The position numbers were made by a program, and so were the translations under genes. A stretch of DNA of 63,784 bases from the NCBI GenBank assembly GCA_964510225.1, contig CAZEAN010000016.1, positions 1-63,784 of the forward strand. Direction: 5' to 3'. Below, in pieces: positions 52,084 to 61,525 of this stretch. The DNA is from CAZEAN01 sp964510225. Lineage in GTDB: Bacteria; Planctomycetota; Planctomycetia; Isosphaerales; Isosphaeraceae. Each line of letters opens with the position of its first letter. Position 1 is the first letter of the stretch. The notes under the pieces are model-generated. The model saw only the letters and a list, made by a program, of their open reading frames with translations, was not told the DNA's origin and did no database searches.

Positions 52084-53598
52084 ATGAACTCGTTTGCGGT
52101 CCGAGTCTTCCCGTCTTCGGCAACGCCGCCCCGAACGGAGCAGCTTGCTTGGAAACTTGCAGAGGTCGCTGCCGGAACCAACCGGACCGATCCCGAGCTT
52201 GATGTGCAGTCCATGGTCGGAAGCCGGATCATCGACAACGCCGCAGTGGCTACTGCGGCGTTCGATCGATCCCCCGTCGCGACTGCACGTGCCCAAGCGT
52301 TGGCCCACCCGAGACTCAACGGGGCGCGTGTGATTGGTCTGCCAGCATCGACTCGAGTCGATGCCGAATGGGCTGCCTGGGCTAATGGGACGGCGGTCCG
52401 AGAACTGGACATGCACGACACGTATTTAGCCGCCGATTATGCCCACCCCGCCGACTCCATTCCACCGCTCCTCGCGGTGGCGGAACAGTGTCATCGATCG
52501 GGGGCAGAGCTCGAGCGCGGGATCATCGCAGCCTATGAGGCACATGTTGCCCTCGTCAAAGCAATCTGCCTCCATCGCCACAAAGTCGATCACATCGCCC
52601 ATCTAGGCCCCGCCCAAGCAGCGGGTCTCGGTGCGATGCTCGGCCTCGATACCGAAACGATCTACCAGGCGATTCAGCAAGTTGCTCACGTCTGCGTTTC
52701 ATCAAGACAGTCACGAAAAGGGGCGATCTCGTCTTGGAAGGCATATGCCCCCGCCCATGCAGGGAAACTTGCCGTGGAAGCTGTCGATCGTGCGATGCGC
52801 GGTGAAACCAGTCCTTCGCCTCTTTACGAAGGGGAAGACAGTATCATCGCCTGGTTCCTCGATGGTCCCGACGCGGAGTATCAGGTAGAGCTGCCCGAGC
52901 CGAATGAACCACGACGGGCGATTCTCGAAACCTACACCAAAGAGCATTCAGCCGAGTATCAAGCCCAAGCATTAATCGACCTTGCCTTTGAACTCCGTGG
53001 CCAAATCACTAACCTCGAACGGGTCGAGAAGGTCCGCATCAGGACGAGTCATCACACGCATTTTGTGATTGGCTCGGGTGCCGGTGATCCAGAAAAATAT
53101 GATCCTCAGGCTTCTCGTGAGACACTCGACCATAGCCTGATGTATATCTTCGCGGTCGCTCTGGAAGACGGCAAGTGGCACCATCTCGAGAGCTATTCGC
53201 CCGAGCGAGCCAATCGTCCCGAGACCGTTCGTCTCTGGCGCAAAATCGAGACCGTTGAAGATCCGATGTGGACCCAGCGTTACCATGATCCTCATCCTGA
53301 TCGCAAGGCGTTCGGGGCTCGGGTCGAGATTCATTTCGACGATGGAACGACGATCGATGACGAGCTGGAGGTCGCTCATGCCCATCGTCGTGGTAAGCGA
53401 CCATTCGATCGCTCGGACTACATCAAGAAATTCCAAGCGTTGACGGAGGGAATCGTGGCTTCCGACGAGGCAAGACGCTTCTTCGAGACCGTCGATGGGC
53501 TCGTTACCCTGGACGCAACCCAGTTGCATGGTCTCACCGTCGAGGTTCTCCCCGGACTCCAAAACGCCTCAACCAATCGTCGGCCAGGGATTTTCTGA
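52084..53598 (+). CDS. prpD: MmgE/PrpD family 2-methylcitrate dehydratase
   Basis: 504 residues. The PrpD all-helical domain is followed by the alpha/beta domain typical of MmgE/PrpD: WANGTAVRELDMHDTYLAADYAHPAD, GIIAAYEAHVALVKAI, HIAHLGPAQAAGLGAMLGL and SSWKAYAPAHAGKLAVEA are diagnostic. The enzyme dehydrates 2-methylcitrate to 2-methyl-cis-aconitate in the methylcitrate cycle, by which propionyl-CoA is oxidised to pyruvate and succinate. It starts 10 bp after the second sulfatase and its stop overlaps the prpB start (TGATG). Confidence 0.93.
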   Translation: MNSFAVRVFPSSATPPRTEQLAWKLAEVAAGTNRTDPELDVQSMVGSRIIDNAAVATAAFDRSPVATARAQALAHPRLNGARVIGLPASTRVDAEWAAWANGTAVRELDMHDTYLAADYAHPADSIPPLLAVAEQCHRSGAELERGIIAAYEAHVALVKAICLHRHKVDHIAHLGPAQAAGLGAMLGLDTETIYQAIQQVAHVCVSSRQSRKGAISSWKAYAPAHAGKLAVEAVDRAMRGETSPSPLYEGEDSIIAWFLDGPDAEYQVELPEPNEPRRAILETYTKEHSAEYQAQALIDLAFELRGQITNLERVEKVRIRTSHHTHFVIGSGAGDPEKYDPQASRETLDHSLMYIFAVALEDGKWHHLESYSPERANRPETVRLWRKIETVEDPMWTQRYHDPHPDRKAFGARVEIHFDDGTTIDDELEVAHAHRRGKRPFDRSDYIKKFQALTEGIVASDEARRFFETVDGLVTLDATQLHGLTVEVLPGLQNASTNRRPGIF

Positions 53599-54497
53599 TG
53601 CTTCACGCACAATCCGACTCTGGCTCGAAGCGCCGGTCATTACAAGCAATGCTCAAAAGTGGAAATCTCTTGCGATTTCCCGGCGCGTTCTCACCACTGG
53701 TGGCCCGATTAATCGAGCAGCTTGGTTTTGAAGGAGTCTACGTCTCCGGAGCGGTACTTTCGGCTGATCTCGGGCTCCCCGATATTGGGATGACGACCCT
53801 CTCTGAGGTCGCGGGTCGCGCTGCCACCATCGCACGAGTCAGTGCCCTGCCCACCATTGTCGACATCGATACTGGGTTCGGAGAACCGTTGAACGTGGCT
53901 CGGACAATTCAGATTATGGAGGATGCCGGGCTTGTTGGTTGCCATCTCGAAGACCAACGGAACCCCAAACGATGTGGTCACCTCGATCATAAGCAGCTCG
54001 TTCCGACCGAAGAGATGTGTCGGAAGGTACAGGCCGCAGTCCAGGGGCGTCGCGATCGGGACTTCCTGATTATCGCCCGATCCGATGCACGATCGGTCGA
54101 TGGCCTGGACGCGATGATCGAACGATGTCGGGCCTATGTTGATGCCGGTGCCGACGCGATTTTTCCCGAGGCGCTCCAAGATGCTCACGAGTTTGAGGCA
54201 GTCCGGAACATATTCAAGGTCCCTTTGATCGCCAATATGACCGAGTTCGGCAAATCAAAATTGCTGACGACCTCCGAGCTGAAAGAGCTTGGAGTGAATC
54301 TGGTAATCTACCCTGTAACAACACTCCGGATTGCCATGGGAGCCGTAGAACGTGGACTCCGCGTGATCGCCGAGGAAGGAATCCAAGAATCCCTCTTGGA
54401 CTCGATGCAAACACGTCGCGAACTCTACGACTTGCTTGATTACCAATCATACGAGGTCTTCGATCAGGACCTCTTTAATTTTGGACTCCCCGAGTAA
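53598..54497 (+). CDS. prpB: 2-methylisocitrate lyase
   Basis: 299 residues. The isocitrate lyase/PEP mutase superfamily signature KRCGH lies near residues 124-128, and the metal site region reads VDIDTGFGEPLNV. FPEALQDAHEF and NMTEFGKS are further PrpB blocks. It splits 2-methylisocitrate into pyruvate and succinate. Start ATG shares one base with the prpD stop codon, so the two are translationally coupled. Confidence 0.93.
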   Translation: MLHAQSDSGSKRRSLQAMLKSGNLLRFPGAFSPLVARLIEQLGFEGVYVSGAVLSADLGLPDIGMTTLSEVAGRAATIARVSALPTIVDIDTGFGEPLNVARTIQIMEDAGLVGCHLEDQRNPKRCGHLDHKQLVPTEEMCRKVQAAVQGRRDRDFLIIARSDARSVDGLDAMIERCRAYVDAGADAIFPEALQDAHEFEAVRNIFKVPLIANMTEFGKSKLLTTSELKELGVNLVIYPVTTLRIAMGAVERGLRVIAEEGIQESLLDSMQTRRELYDLLDYQSYEVFDQDLFNFGLPE

Positions 54498-54543
54498 CGA
54501 ACTTCAATCCATCCAAGTCATGCAATTGGGAGACAGATGCATC

Positions 54544-55686
54544 ATGGCGGCCGAATCAGCAGAACCGCAGATTCATCGAGGTCTCGACGGAGTGCTTGCG
54601 GACGTCTCAGGGATCTCCAACGTCGTTCCGAACGAGAAGAAACTTCTCTATCGAGGCTACCCTGTCGCAGCGCTCGCCGAGCAATGTTCGTTCGAAGAAG
54701 TCGCCTACCTGTTGCTCTTCGGTGAGCTTCCAACCGCAGCCGATCTCGCTCCCTTTCGGGCGCAAGAGGCAGGACTTCGTCAGCTTGACCCGATCATAAT
54801 TGATCAGATCCGACGGTTTCCATCCGGTCACCACTTGATGGATGGGCTCCGAACGGGGGTCAGTCTCCTTGGGATGTCCGACGAGTTCCCCAAGGGCTCT
54901 GAACCTGCGGATGATCTGAGGCGGAGCATCACCCTCTTGTCGAAGATTCCGACGATCATCGCCACCGATGCGCGGCTCCGTGCCGGTCTGGATCCGATCG
55001 ACCCCGACCCGAACTTATCGATCGCCGAGAACTATCTCTGGATGTCTTCGGGGACGATTCCTGCTCCTGAACTGGTCCGTGCCTTCGACGCCTCGCTGAC
55101 CCTTTACGCTGAACACAGCTTCAACGCCTCAACCTTTACCGCACGGGTCGTGACCTCGACGCTCTCTGATCTCTGCTCCAGTGTTGTTGCGGCAATCGGT
55201 GCACTTAAAGGACCACTGCATGGCGGAGCCAACGAAGCCGTGATGCAAATGTTGATCGAGATCGATCAGCCGGAGAAGGCCCGTCAATGGGTCCTCGATG
55301 CGCTTGCAGCAAAACGGAAGATCATGGGATTTGGCCATCGACTTTACCGACTTGGTGACTCCCGCGTACCGACCATGAAGCGCTATCGGGATGCTGTTGC
55401 CGAAGTCGTTGGTGATACCCGTTGGATGCAGATATCCAAGATCGTTGAAGAGACAGTCGAGCAGGAGAAAGGAATTCCCCCGAACCTCGACTTCCCGGCG
55501 GGGCCGATGTACCACCTTCTTGGTCTTGAGATCCAGACCTTCACGCCCATCTTTGTCATGGCACGCGTGACCGGTTGGGCTGCCCACATCATGGAGCAAC
55601 GCGCTGCCAACCGTTTGATCCGACCGTCCTGCGTTTACAACGGTCCCGAGGAACGCACCTTGCTCCCAATCGACCGTCGGGTTTGA
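54544..55686 (+). CDS. prpC: 2-methylcitrate synthase / citrate synthase
   Basis: 380 residues from ATG 54544; upstream in-frame codons overlap prpB and lack similarity. Citrate synthase motifs are complete: EHSFNASTFTARV, GPLHGGANEAVM with the first active-site His, GFGHRLYR with the second, and the catalytic Asp in NLDFPAGPMYHLLG. Its place after prpD and prpB argues for the methylcitrate synthase role, condensing propionyl-CoA with oxaloacetate. It ends 38 bp before the T6SS gene impE, so read-through is possible. Confidence 0.92.
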   Translation: MAAESAEPQIHRGLDGVLADVSGISNVVPNEKKLLYRGYPVAALAEQCSFEEVAYLLLFGELPTAADLAPFRAQEAGLRQLDPIIIDQIRRFPSGHHLMDGLRTGVSLLGMSDEFPKGSEPADDLRRSITLLSKIPTIIATDARLRAGLDPIDPDPNLSIAENYLWMSSGTIPAPELVRAFDASLTLYAEHSFNASTFTARVVTSTLSDLCSSVVAAIGALKGPLHGGANEAVMQMLIEIDQPEKARQWVLDALAAKRKIMGFGHRLYRLGDSRVPTMKRYRDAVAEVVGDTRWMQISKIVEETVEQEKGIPPNLDFPAGPMYHLLGLEIQTFTPIFVMARVTGWAAHIMEQRAANRLIRPSCVYNGPEERTLLPIDRRV

Positions 55687-55724
55687 TTCCTTGCAAAGGA
55701 TCGCGGCACATAGAGAACAAAACA

Positions 55725-56531
55725 ATGCAAAAAGCAAAAGCGCTTCTCGATGACGCCCAATTGAATGCAGCGATCGAGAGTGTCTCCTCGCACCTGAAGG
55801 AACGCCCTGAGGATGAATCGGCACGGATGTTCTTGTTTGAGCTTTTGAGTTATGCCGGAGAACTTGATCGTGCCGAACGGCAGGTGAAAGTCCTCTCGGG
55901 AAATGAGGACGACCCCACGAAGACCTTAACCGGGACTCACTATCGACAACTCTTGGAGGCAGAACGTCAACGCACGGCATTGTTCCTTGAAGGGCGGCGT
56001 CCCCAATTTGCATTGGAACCGACAGCAGCGGTCACGCTGCACTTGGAAGCGATCGATCACCTCCGCAACGGTCAACCTGAGCAAGCCCGGGCACTCCTGG
56101 ATCAAGCCAGCGAAGTCCGACGGGCGACACCTGGGAATACTCCGGGAGGCTCTTTTGAGGATATTCAGGACGCAGATGATCTGCTCGGGCCTGTTCTCGA
56201 GGTCTTCGTACCGTCGGGTTACTGTTGGATCCCCTGGGAACACCTTCAATTCCTCGAGGTCGAGCCGCCCCAAGATTTCCGCGACCTTCTCTGGGGACCG
56301 GCAAAGCTCGCAACCTTCGACGGTCAACTCGGGAGAGTCCACGTCCCGCTGGTCTACCCAGCTTCGTCTCAGCATCCAGATGATCTGATCCGACTCGGGA
56401 GACGAACCGATTGGTTGAATACCCCGGGTGAAATAGTCCGAGGAGTCGGTTGTAAGGAATTCGTGGTTGATGACCAGACCCAGACCTTGCTGGAACTCAG
56501 AGAACTCAAATTCGCTCCGCCAACTACCTGA
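55725..56531 (+). CDS. tagJ: ImpE/TagJ-family T6SS accessory protein
   Basis: 268 residues from ATG 55725. TPR-like N-terminal helices (LNAAIESVSSHLKERPEDESARMFLFELLSYAGE, LDRAERQV) are followed by a C-terminal domain with the ImpE blocks SGYCWIPWEHLQFLEVEPPQDFRDLLW and VHVPLVYPASS. ImpE/TagJ proteins associate with TssB and help sheath function. It is the first gene of the type VI set in this window. Confidence 0.88.
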   Translation: MQKAKALLDDAQLNAAIESVSSHLKERPEDESARMFLFELLSYAGELDRAERQVKVLSGNEDDPTKTLTGTHYRQLLEAERQRTALFLEGRRPQFALEPTAAVTLHLEAIDHLRNGQPEQARALLDQASEVRRATPGNTPGGSFEDIQDADDLLGPVLEVFVPSGYCWIPWEHLQFLEVEPPQDFRDLLWGPAKLATFDGQLGRVHVPLVYPASSQHPDDLIRLGRRTDWLNTPGEIVRGVGCKEFVVDDQTQTLLELRELKFAPPTT

Positions 56532-56556
56532 CTCCATTCCTCACTAAACGAACGGT

Positions 56557-57837
56557 ATGCTGATGAGTATCGAGCCTGATCAGATTAGTGACACTAGAGT
56601 ACCTGAGTCTTCGACTAGCCCCACTCTCGAAGGCCCAAAATCGCCTCCTGCTGTATTGAAGTCCAATCCGTTGGAGTCACCCCCGACGATCGATGTAGAG
56701 AAGCTACTTCAACCGATCCCCGGGGAGAATCCTTCGGGAATCAGCCTGGCATATGAGCCCGAATATAGTCAGATCCAGGAGGCAAGACGCGCTGATACCG
56801 CTCTGCCTCAAGGCGACTGGGTCCGGGATGTGAAAACTTCTGATTGGCCCGAGGTCGTTCAGATTAGCACTGAGGCCCTTGCCCATCGAACCAAAGATCT
56901 CAGAATTGCCGCCTGGCTTACCGAGGCACTCACCAATCTTCATAGCTTTGCTGGGTTACGCGACGGCCTCTCAATCGCCTACGGCATCCAGGAGCGTTTT
57001 TGGGAAACATATTACCCCGTCATTGAAGATGATGATTTGCTCTCACGCGAAGCGCCATTCCTTCACCTCAACGGTAGCAAAACGGTTTGTTTGGTCATTC
57101 AGCATCTTAACTTAACCGACGGAGAAAAGAAGTTTGATCTGCTTAGGTATTATGAGTCACGCGAAGTGGACAACGCAGCAAGGAAGGACCCTGATGCCGC
57201 TGCGAAACTCGTCGCCAAAGGGAAAATCGACGGCAAGATGTTTGACGAGGAGGTCAATCAGACTCCTCGGAGCTTCTACGAACGTCTCGTGGCTGATCTC
57301 AAAGCTGCGCAATCGATCTTCCAAGCGTTTAACGCTGCGACAGACGATCGTTTCGGTGTCGATGCACCGGGGCTCGGTAATCTTGAGGAGGTCCTCAACA
57401 CCTGTGCACGCGTCCTCGAGCCGATCCTGAAGCAGAAACGAGAACAGGAGCCGGATCCCGAACTTGACGCCATCCTGAATGCGCTCACGGCGACCGAAAC
57501 CCCTGATACTCCTGAATCATTGGATGATCCCAGCGCCGGATCCGAGCCGAGCACCACGGCCCAAACCCCGATCGGCTCCGGCCCTGCTCCCGAGTCCAAC
57601 GAGTTCGGACAGATCCTGATCGATTTTCTCCCTCGGGCTCGAGCCCTAAGCGAACTCGGGGCAAGACTCGTCGAAAATCGAGAGAAGCACCGTGAACTCC
57701 TCAGCGAAGTCAGATCACTTGACCAGGAATATGAAGAATTGTCTAAGCAGTATAGCAAGAATCGAGAGGCATACCAACTCCTCGGTTCCCTCCTCCAGAT
57801 TCCGGCATGGACTCCACCGCCTCCGACTGAAGGCTAA
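56557..57837 (+). CDS. tssA: TssA (ImpA) type VI secretion protein
   Basis: 426 residues. The ImpA N-terminal region is recognisable: LLQPIPGENPSGISLAYEPEYSQIQEARR, DWPEVVQISTEAL, DLRIAAWLTEALTNLHSFAGLRDGL and the FWETYYPVIE block. The first 45 residues are a low-complexity leader and the middle (about 300-345) is Pro/Thr-rich. TssA coordinates baseplate and sheath assembly. It begins 25 bp after impE. Confidence 0.92.
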   Translation: MLMSIEPDQISDTRVPESSTSPTLEGPKSPPAVLKSNPLESPPTIDVEKLLQPIPGENPSGISLAYEPEYSQIQEARRADTALPQGDWVRDVKTSDWPEVVQISTEALAHRTKDLRIAAWLTEALTNLHSFAGLRDGLSIAYGIQERFWETYYPVIEDDDLLSREAPFLHLNGSKTVCLVIQHLNLTDGEKKFDLLRYYESREVDNAARKDPDAAAKLVAKGKIDGKMFDEEVNQTPRSFYERLVADLKAAQSIFQAFNAATDDRFGVDAPGLGNLEEVLNTCARVLEPILKQKREQEPDPELDAILNALTATETPDTPESLDDPSAGSEPSTTAQTPIGSGPAPESNEFGQILIDFLPRARALSELGARLVENREKHRELLSEVRSLDQEYEELSKQYSKNREAYQLLGSLLQIPAWTPPPPTEG

Positions 57838-57873
57838 CCATTTGCCCTGAGTGGTTCTCGGTTTCGACAATCT

Positions 57874-57887
57874 AAACGGATCCGTTT
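57874..57887. promoter_or_regulatory. Perfect 14-bp palindrome between tssA and tssB
   Basis: AAACGGATCCGTTT is self-complementary and lies 37 bp after the tssA stop in a 281-bp gap. Dimeric regulators bind such sites. A small GNRA-capped hairpin (57922-57939) follows. Confidence 0.4.
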
Positions 57888-58118
57888 GTTTTGAGCTCGA
57901 CCAGATTCTGATCCCCTGTACCTAAAGCGCAAGCTTTGGTGGATGAATCGGGGAAAAAACAAAAAACACGAACTGGAAAGTAAGAAACGCAAGTAAGTCA
58001 CTCCGCCATCGTTTTGATTGGCGAGAGGGTTGAGTCGGACTTGATCAGCCTTTTAGGATCAGACTCTCAGCCTCGTAACGATCACGTATCGCAAATGACG
58101 CCCAATCAGGAGTGAACC

Positions 58119-58676
58119 ATGGCCACGGGAAGTCAGCAACACAAGCTCGATCGAGTCCGCAAGCCGCGTGTTCACCTCACATATGACGTGGAAATCGGCA
58201 ACGCGAAGAAACAGAAAGAGCTTCCCTTTGTGGTCGGCGTCCTCGCCGATTTATCGGGCCAACCCAAAGAGAAGCTCCCTCGCCTCAAGGACCGAGAGTT
58301 CACGGAGATCGACCGAGACAACTTCAATCAAGTCCTTGAGCGTGCCAAACCCCGACTCGTCTTCCAGACGGAGAACCGTCTTCAAGAGAACGAAAGCAAG
58401 ATGAAAGTCGAGCTGGAATTCTCTCGGATGGAAGATTTCGAGCCCGAGCAGGTGGTGAAACAGGTCAAGCCGCTGAAGGAATTACTCGAAGCTCGCGATC
58501 GACTGAAGTCACTAATCGCTCGGATGGACGTTAATGATCGGCTTGAGGAACTCCTCGAAGAAGTCGTGCAAAACACCGACGACATGAAGCGACTCGCCCA
58601 AGAGGCAGGTCGATCCCAGGCAGATTCAACAGATCCTGAGACCGAACCTGCAACAAACGACTCGGAGGCAGAATAA
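58119..58676 (+). CDS. tssB: TssB (VipA) T6SS contractile sheath small subunit
   Basis: 185 residues; AGGAG lies six bases before the ATG. TssB blocks VHLTYDVEIG, KKQKELPFVVGVLADLSGQ, LKDREFTEIDRDNFNQVL and FSRMEDFEPEQVVKQVKPL are all present. It makes the sheath heterodimer with TssC, whose gene starts two bases after its stop, so translation is likely coupled. The C-terminus is Asp/Glu-rich. Confidence 0.96.
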   Translation: MATGSQQHKLDRVRKPRVHLTYDVEIGNAKKQKELPFVVGVLADLSGQPKEKLPRLKDREFTEIDRDNFNQVLERAKPRLVFQTENRLQENESKMKVELEFSRMEDFEPEQVVKQVKPLKELLEARDRLKSLIARMDVNDRLEELLEEVVQNTDDMKRLAQEAGRSQADSTDPETEPATNDSEAE

Positions 58677-58678
58677 AG

Positions 58679-60166
58679 ATGTCAACCGCAGAAGAACACT
58701 CAGGACAGTCTGCAGCCGAAACAACCGAGCAATCTGATAGCATCCTTGGCAAGATTCTCCGCGAGGGCGGGCTCAATCGCGATGACGCACAGAGGGAGTT
58801 TGGTCGGGACATTATCGGCGAGTTCGTCGACCAGGTAATGTCTGAAACGATGACTGTCTCGAAGGATGTTCAGGCGATGATCAATGCCCGGATCGGGCAA
58901 ATTGATCAGCTTCTGTCGAAGCAGCTCAATGAGATTATGCACCATGAAGAGTTCCAAAAGCTCGAAGCATCTTGGCGTGGACTCCACTATCTTGTCCACC
59001 AAAGCGAAACGGGCAGCGATCTAAAGATCAGGGTGATGAATGTCTCCAAGTCCGACCTGTTGAAGGACATGGAACGGGCTGCGGAGTTTGATCAAAGTGC
59101 CCTGTTTAAGAAGGTCTATGAGGAAGAGTACGGCACGTTCGGTGGTGAGCCGTTTGGTGCCCTCGTTGGTGACTATGAGTTCGACGCCGGCCCTCAAGAC
59201 ATGTCACTCCTTGAGAAGATTTCCGGGGTCGCGGCGGCCGCCCATGCTCCCTTCATCTCGGCGGCAAGCCCCTATATGTTTAACCTTGAAAGCTACCAAC
59301 AGCTCGGTGATCCTCGGGATCTCGCGAAAATTTTCAGCACTCCTGAGTATGTCAAATGGCGATCGTTCCGCGACTCGGATGACTCACGGTACGTGGGGCT
59401 TTGTCTCCCACATACGCTGATGAGGCTCCCTTACGGGCCGGAGACGAAACCTGTCGAAGCGTTCAACTTTGTTGAAGATGTCGATGGGAAGGATCACTCG
59501 AAATATCTCTGGGGCAATGCAGCCTGGGCAATGGCAACCCGATTGACTGACTCCTTTGCTCAGCACCACTGGTGCGCGACGATCCGAGGGGTCCAATCGG
59601 GCGGGGTTGTTGCAGGGTTGCCAACCCATACGTTCAAGACGGACCAGGGCGACGTCGCGATGAAGTGCCCAACTGAAATCGCGATCACCGAACGTCGGGA
59701 GAAACAACTTTCGGACCTCGGATTTATCCCCTTGGTTCACTGTCGGAATACCGACTATGCCGCGTTTTTTGCCGCACAATCGTGTCAGAAAGCCGCGGTC
59801 TACGACACCGATGAGGCGAACGCCAATGCAAGGCTCTCGACTCAATTGCAGTACATCTTCGCTGTCTCTCGGATCGCACACTACCTCAAAGCGATGATGC
59901 GGGACATGATTGGCTCGTTTATGAGCCCCGAGGATTGTCAGCTCTTCCTCCAGCGCTGGATCAACCAGTATGTGACCTCGGACAACCGTGCTGGACACGA
60001 AGACAAGGCGAAAAAACCACTCAACCAAGCCAAGATCGAGGTCTTCGAGGATCCGGCCCGACCGGGCTGCTATCAAGCAGTTGCGTTCCTCAAGCCACAC
60101 TTCCAGCTTGACGAGTTGACTGTCTCACTCAGACTCGTTGCCGAGCTTCCAGCTTCGGCGAACTGA
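58679..60166 (+). CDS. tssC: TssC (VipB) T6SS contractile sheath large subunit
   Basis: 495 residues, full length. Landmarks are ILSWRG-like LEASWRGLHYLVHQSETGSDLKIRVMNVSKSDLL, FGALVGDYEFDAGPQDM, AAAAHAPFISAASP, LPYG and the C-terminal SNRAGHEDKAKKPLNQAKIEV. The protein polymerises with TssB into the contractile sheath in the cytoplasm. Confidence 0.96.
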   Translation: MSTAEEHSGQSAAETTEQSDSILGKILREGGLNRDDAQREFGRDIIGEFVDQVMSETMTVSKDVQAMINARIGQIDQLLSKQLNEIMHHEEFQKLEASWRGLHYLVHQSETGSDLKIRVMNVSKSDLLKDMERAAEFDQSALFKKVYEEEYGTFGGEPFGALVGDYEFDAGPQDMSLLEKISGVAAAAHAPFISAASPYMFNLESYQQLGDPRDLAKIFSTPEYVKWRSFRDSDDSRYVGLCLPHTLMRLPYGPETKPVEAFNFVEDVDGKDHSKYLWGNAAWAMATRLTDSFAQHHWCATIRGVQSGGVVAGLPTHTFKTDQGDVAMKCPTEIAITERREKQLSDLGFIPLVHCRNTDYAAFFAAQSCQKAAVYDTDEANANARLSTQLQYIFAVSRIAHYLKAMMRDMIGSFMSPEDCQLFLQRWINQYVTSDNRAGHEDKAKKPLNQAKIEVFEDPARPGCYQAVAFLKPHFQLDELTVSLRLVAELPASAN

Positions 60167-60368
60167 CCAATGCAGGAAGCACGCGAGGGGGCATCCACCG
60201 CACCTGGCCCCCGATGATGAACAACGACTATGAGACCAATCCACTTATGGCCACGTTGTTCGCTCGCGGTTGCCCGAGCCAGTCGCGTCTCGGGCCGTTG
60301 GAGGTGCGGATCTTTAACTGACTCAAGCCTTGCCGGCACGAGTCTTAGTCCAACTCCGGTTTCGTACC

Positions 60369-60410
60369 GATCAACAATTCCGGCTAAGTAACACCAAAGA
60401 ATTGTTGATC
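60369..60410. promoter_or_regulatory. Perfect 12-bp stem-loop upstream of hcp
   Basis: Arms 60369-60380 and 60399-60410 are exactly complementary with an 18-nt loop, 202 bp after tssC and 39 bp before the hcp ATG. It may terminate the tssBC transcript or protect the 5' end of a separate, abundant hcp transcript. Confidence 0.55.
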
Positions 60411-60449
60411 AATTAAGATTGTTTCATTCACCAAGAAAGGATAGGGACA

Positions 60450-60941
60450 ATGGCAGCCAATTACTTCCTGAAATTCACACCGGAAATCAAGGGTGAGTCT
60501 CAGCAGCAGAGCTTCGAAGGTCAGATTGAGATCCTGAGCTGGAGCTGGGGGGTCAGCCAAGCTGGTGGCTTCAGCTTTGGTGAGGGTGGTACAACTGCTT
60601 CAGCGAACCTCCAAGACCTGAGTGTCTCATTCCGTCAGTGTCCGGCCTCGCCAAAGCTGATGGTTCACTGTGCATCAGGTAAGCACCTGACCAATGCCGT
60701 TCTCACTTGCCTAAAGGCATCCGGTGAGAATGCAGAAAAATACCTTGAGATCACGCTGACCGACGTGGTGATTTCGTCCTACCAGACCGGTGGTAGCGGT
60801 GATGACGTTCCGATTGAATCGATGAGCTTGAACTTTGCTGAAGTGAAAGAAGAGTATTTCAAGCAGGACGATACCGGTTCGGTCTCCTCTGCTGCGGTCT
60901 CTTCGTTCAACCAGCAACTCAAGTCGCACTCGGGTCTCTAA
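60450..60941 (+). CDS. hcp: Hcp (TssD) T6SS tube protein
   Basis: 163 residues; AAGGA precedes the ATG. Hcp blocks are FLKFTPEIKGES, QIEILSWSWGVSQ, LSVSFRQCPASPKLMVHCASGKHLTNAVLTCLKASG, and YLEITLTDVVISSYQTGG ... PIESMSLNFAEVKEEY. Hexamers stack into the tube expelled by sheath contraction and carry effectors. It has its own leader region of 283 bp. Confidence 0.96.
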   Translation: MAANYFLKFTPEIKGESQQQSFEGQIEILSWSWGVSQAGGFSFGEGGTTASANLQDLSVSFRQCPASPKLMVHCASGKHLTNAVLTCLKASGENAEKYLEITLTDVVISSYQTGGSGDDVPIESMSLNFAEVKEEYFKQDDTGSVSSAAVSSFNQQLKSHSGL

Positions 60942-61038
60942 GCCGAACCAGCGTTCTTGACCCTGTTCGGTCCTGGTGGGTGTTAATCGTCATCAAGGTT
61001 CCCCCAGGATCCGAACCACACCGTAATAGAGACGCGTT

Positions 61039-61518
61039 GTGGCCGGACCTCATGCGGAACAAGAACTAGAGCTTTCGGTGCTCGACCGTCTCATCAACCT
61101 CGATCCGAGGAATCGGATTGAGGTTGAACCACTGCGCGCAGTCCGACTCCGGGACGTCAAAGCGGCGCTGAAGCGTGACCTGGAGTGGCTCCTCAACAGT
61201 CGAGTCCCCCCGATCGACATCCCGATCGGCTCCGAAGCGAGCAAATCGATGCTCTGCTTTGGACTCCCCGATTTCACACATTTTAGTCTGGAAAATCCAA
61301 AACACACTGAAGCGCTCGAATTCGCGATCACTGAGGCAATCAGACGCTTCGAACCTCGACTCATCGAGGTCGCGGTCACATTGAGCCCAGGGAGCGCGCT
61401 CAACCGTGAAGTTAACTTTCGGATTGACGCCATGCTTCGCGTCGAACCAAACCCCGAGCCGGTTTACTACGACTCACGACTCCGGCTTTCTACTCGAGAC
61501 TTCGTGATCGAGGATTGA
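61039..61518 (+). CDS. tssE: TssE (gp25-like) T6SS baseplate protein
   Basis: 159 residues from a GTG start. GPW/gp25 landmarks are SVLDRLINLDPR, VKAALKRDLEWLLNSR, ALEFAITEAIRRFEPRLIEVAVTL and FRIDAMLRVEPNPEPVYYDSRL. It nucleates sheath assembly on the baseplate. Confidence 0.93.
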   Translation: MAGPHAEQELELSVLDRLINLDPRNRIEVEPLRAVRLRDVKAALKRDLEWLLNSRVPPIDIPIGSEASKSMLCFGLPDFTHFSLENPKHTEALEFAITEAIRRFEPRLIEVAVTLSPGSALNREVNFRIDAMLRVEPNPEPVYYDSRLRLSTRDFVIED

Positions 61519-61525
61519 ATCGACC

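Noticed and set aside
57921..57960. Terminator after tssA formed by the GNRA hairpin
   Set aside because: A run of A rather than T follows on the plus strand, so it does not fit a Rho-independent terminator.
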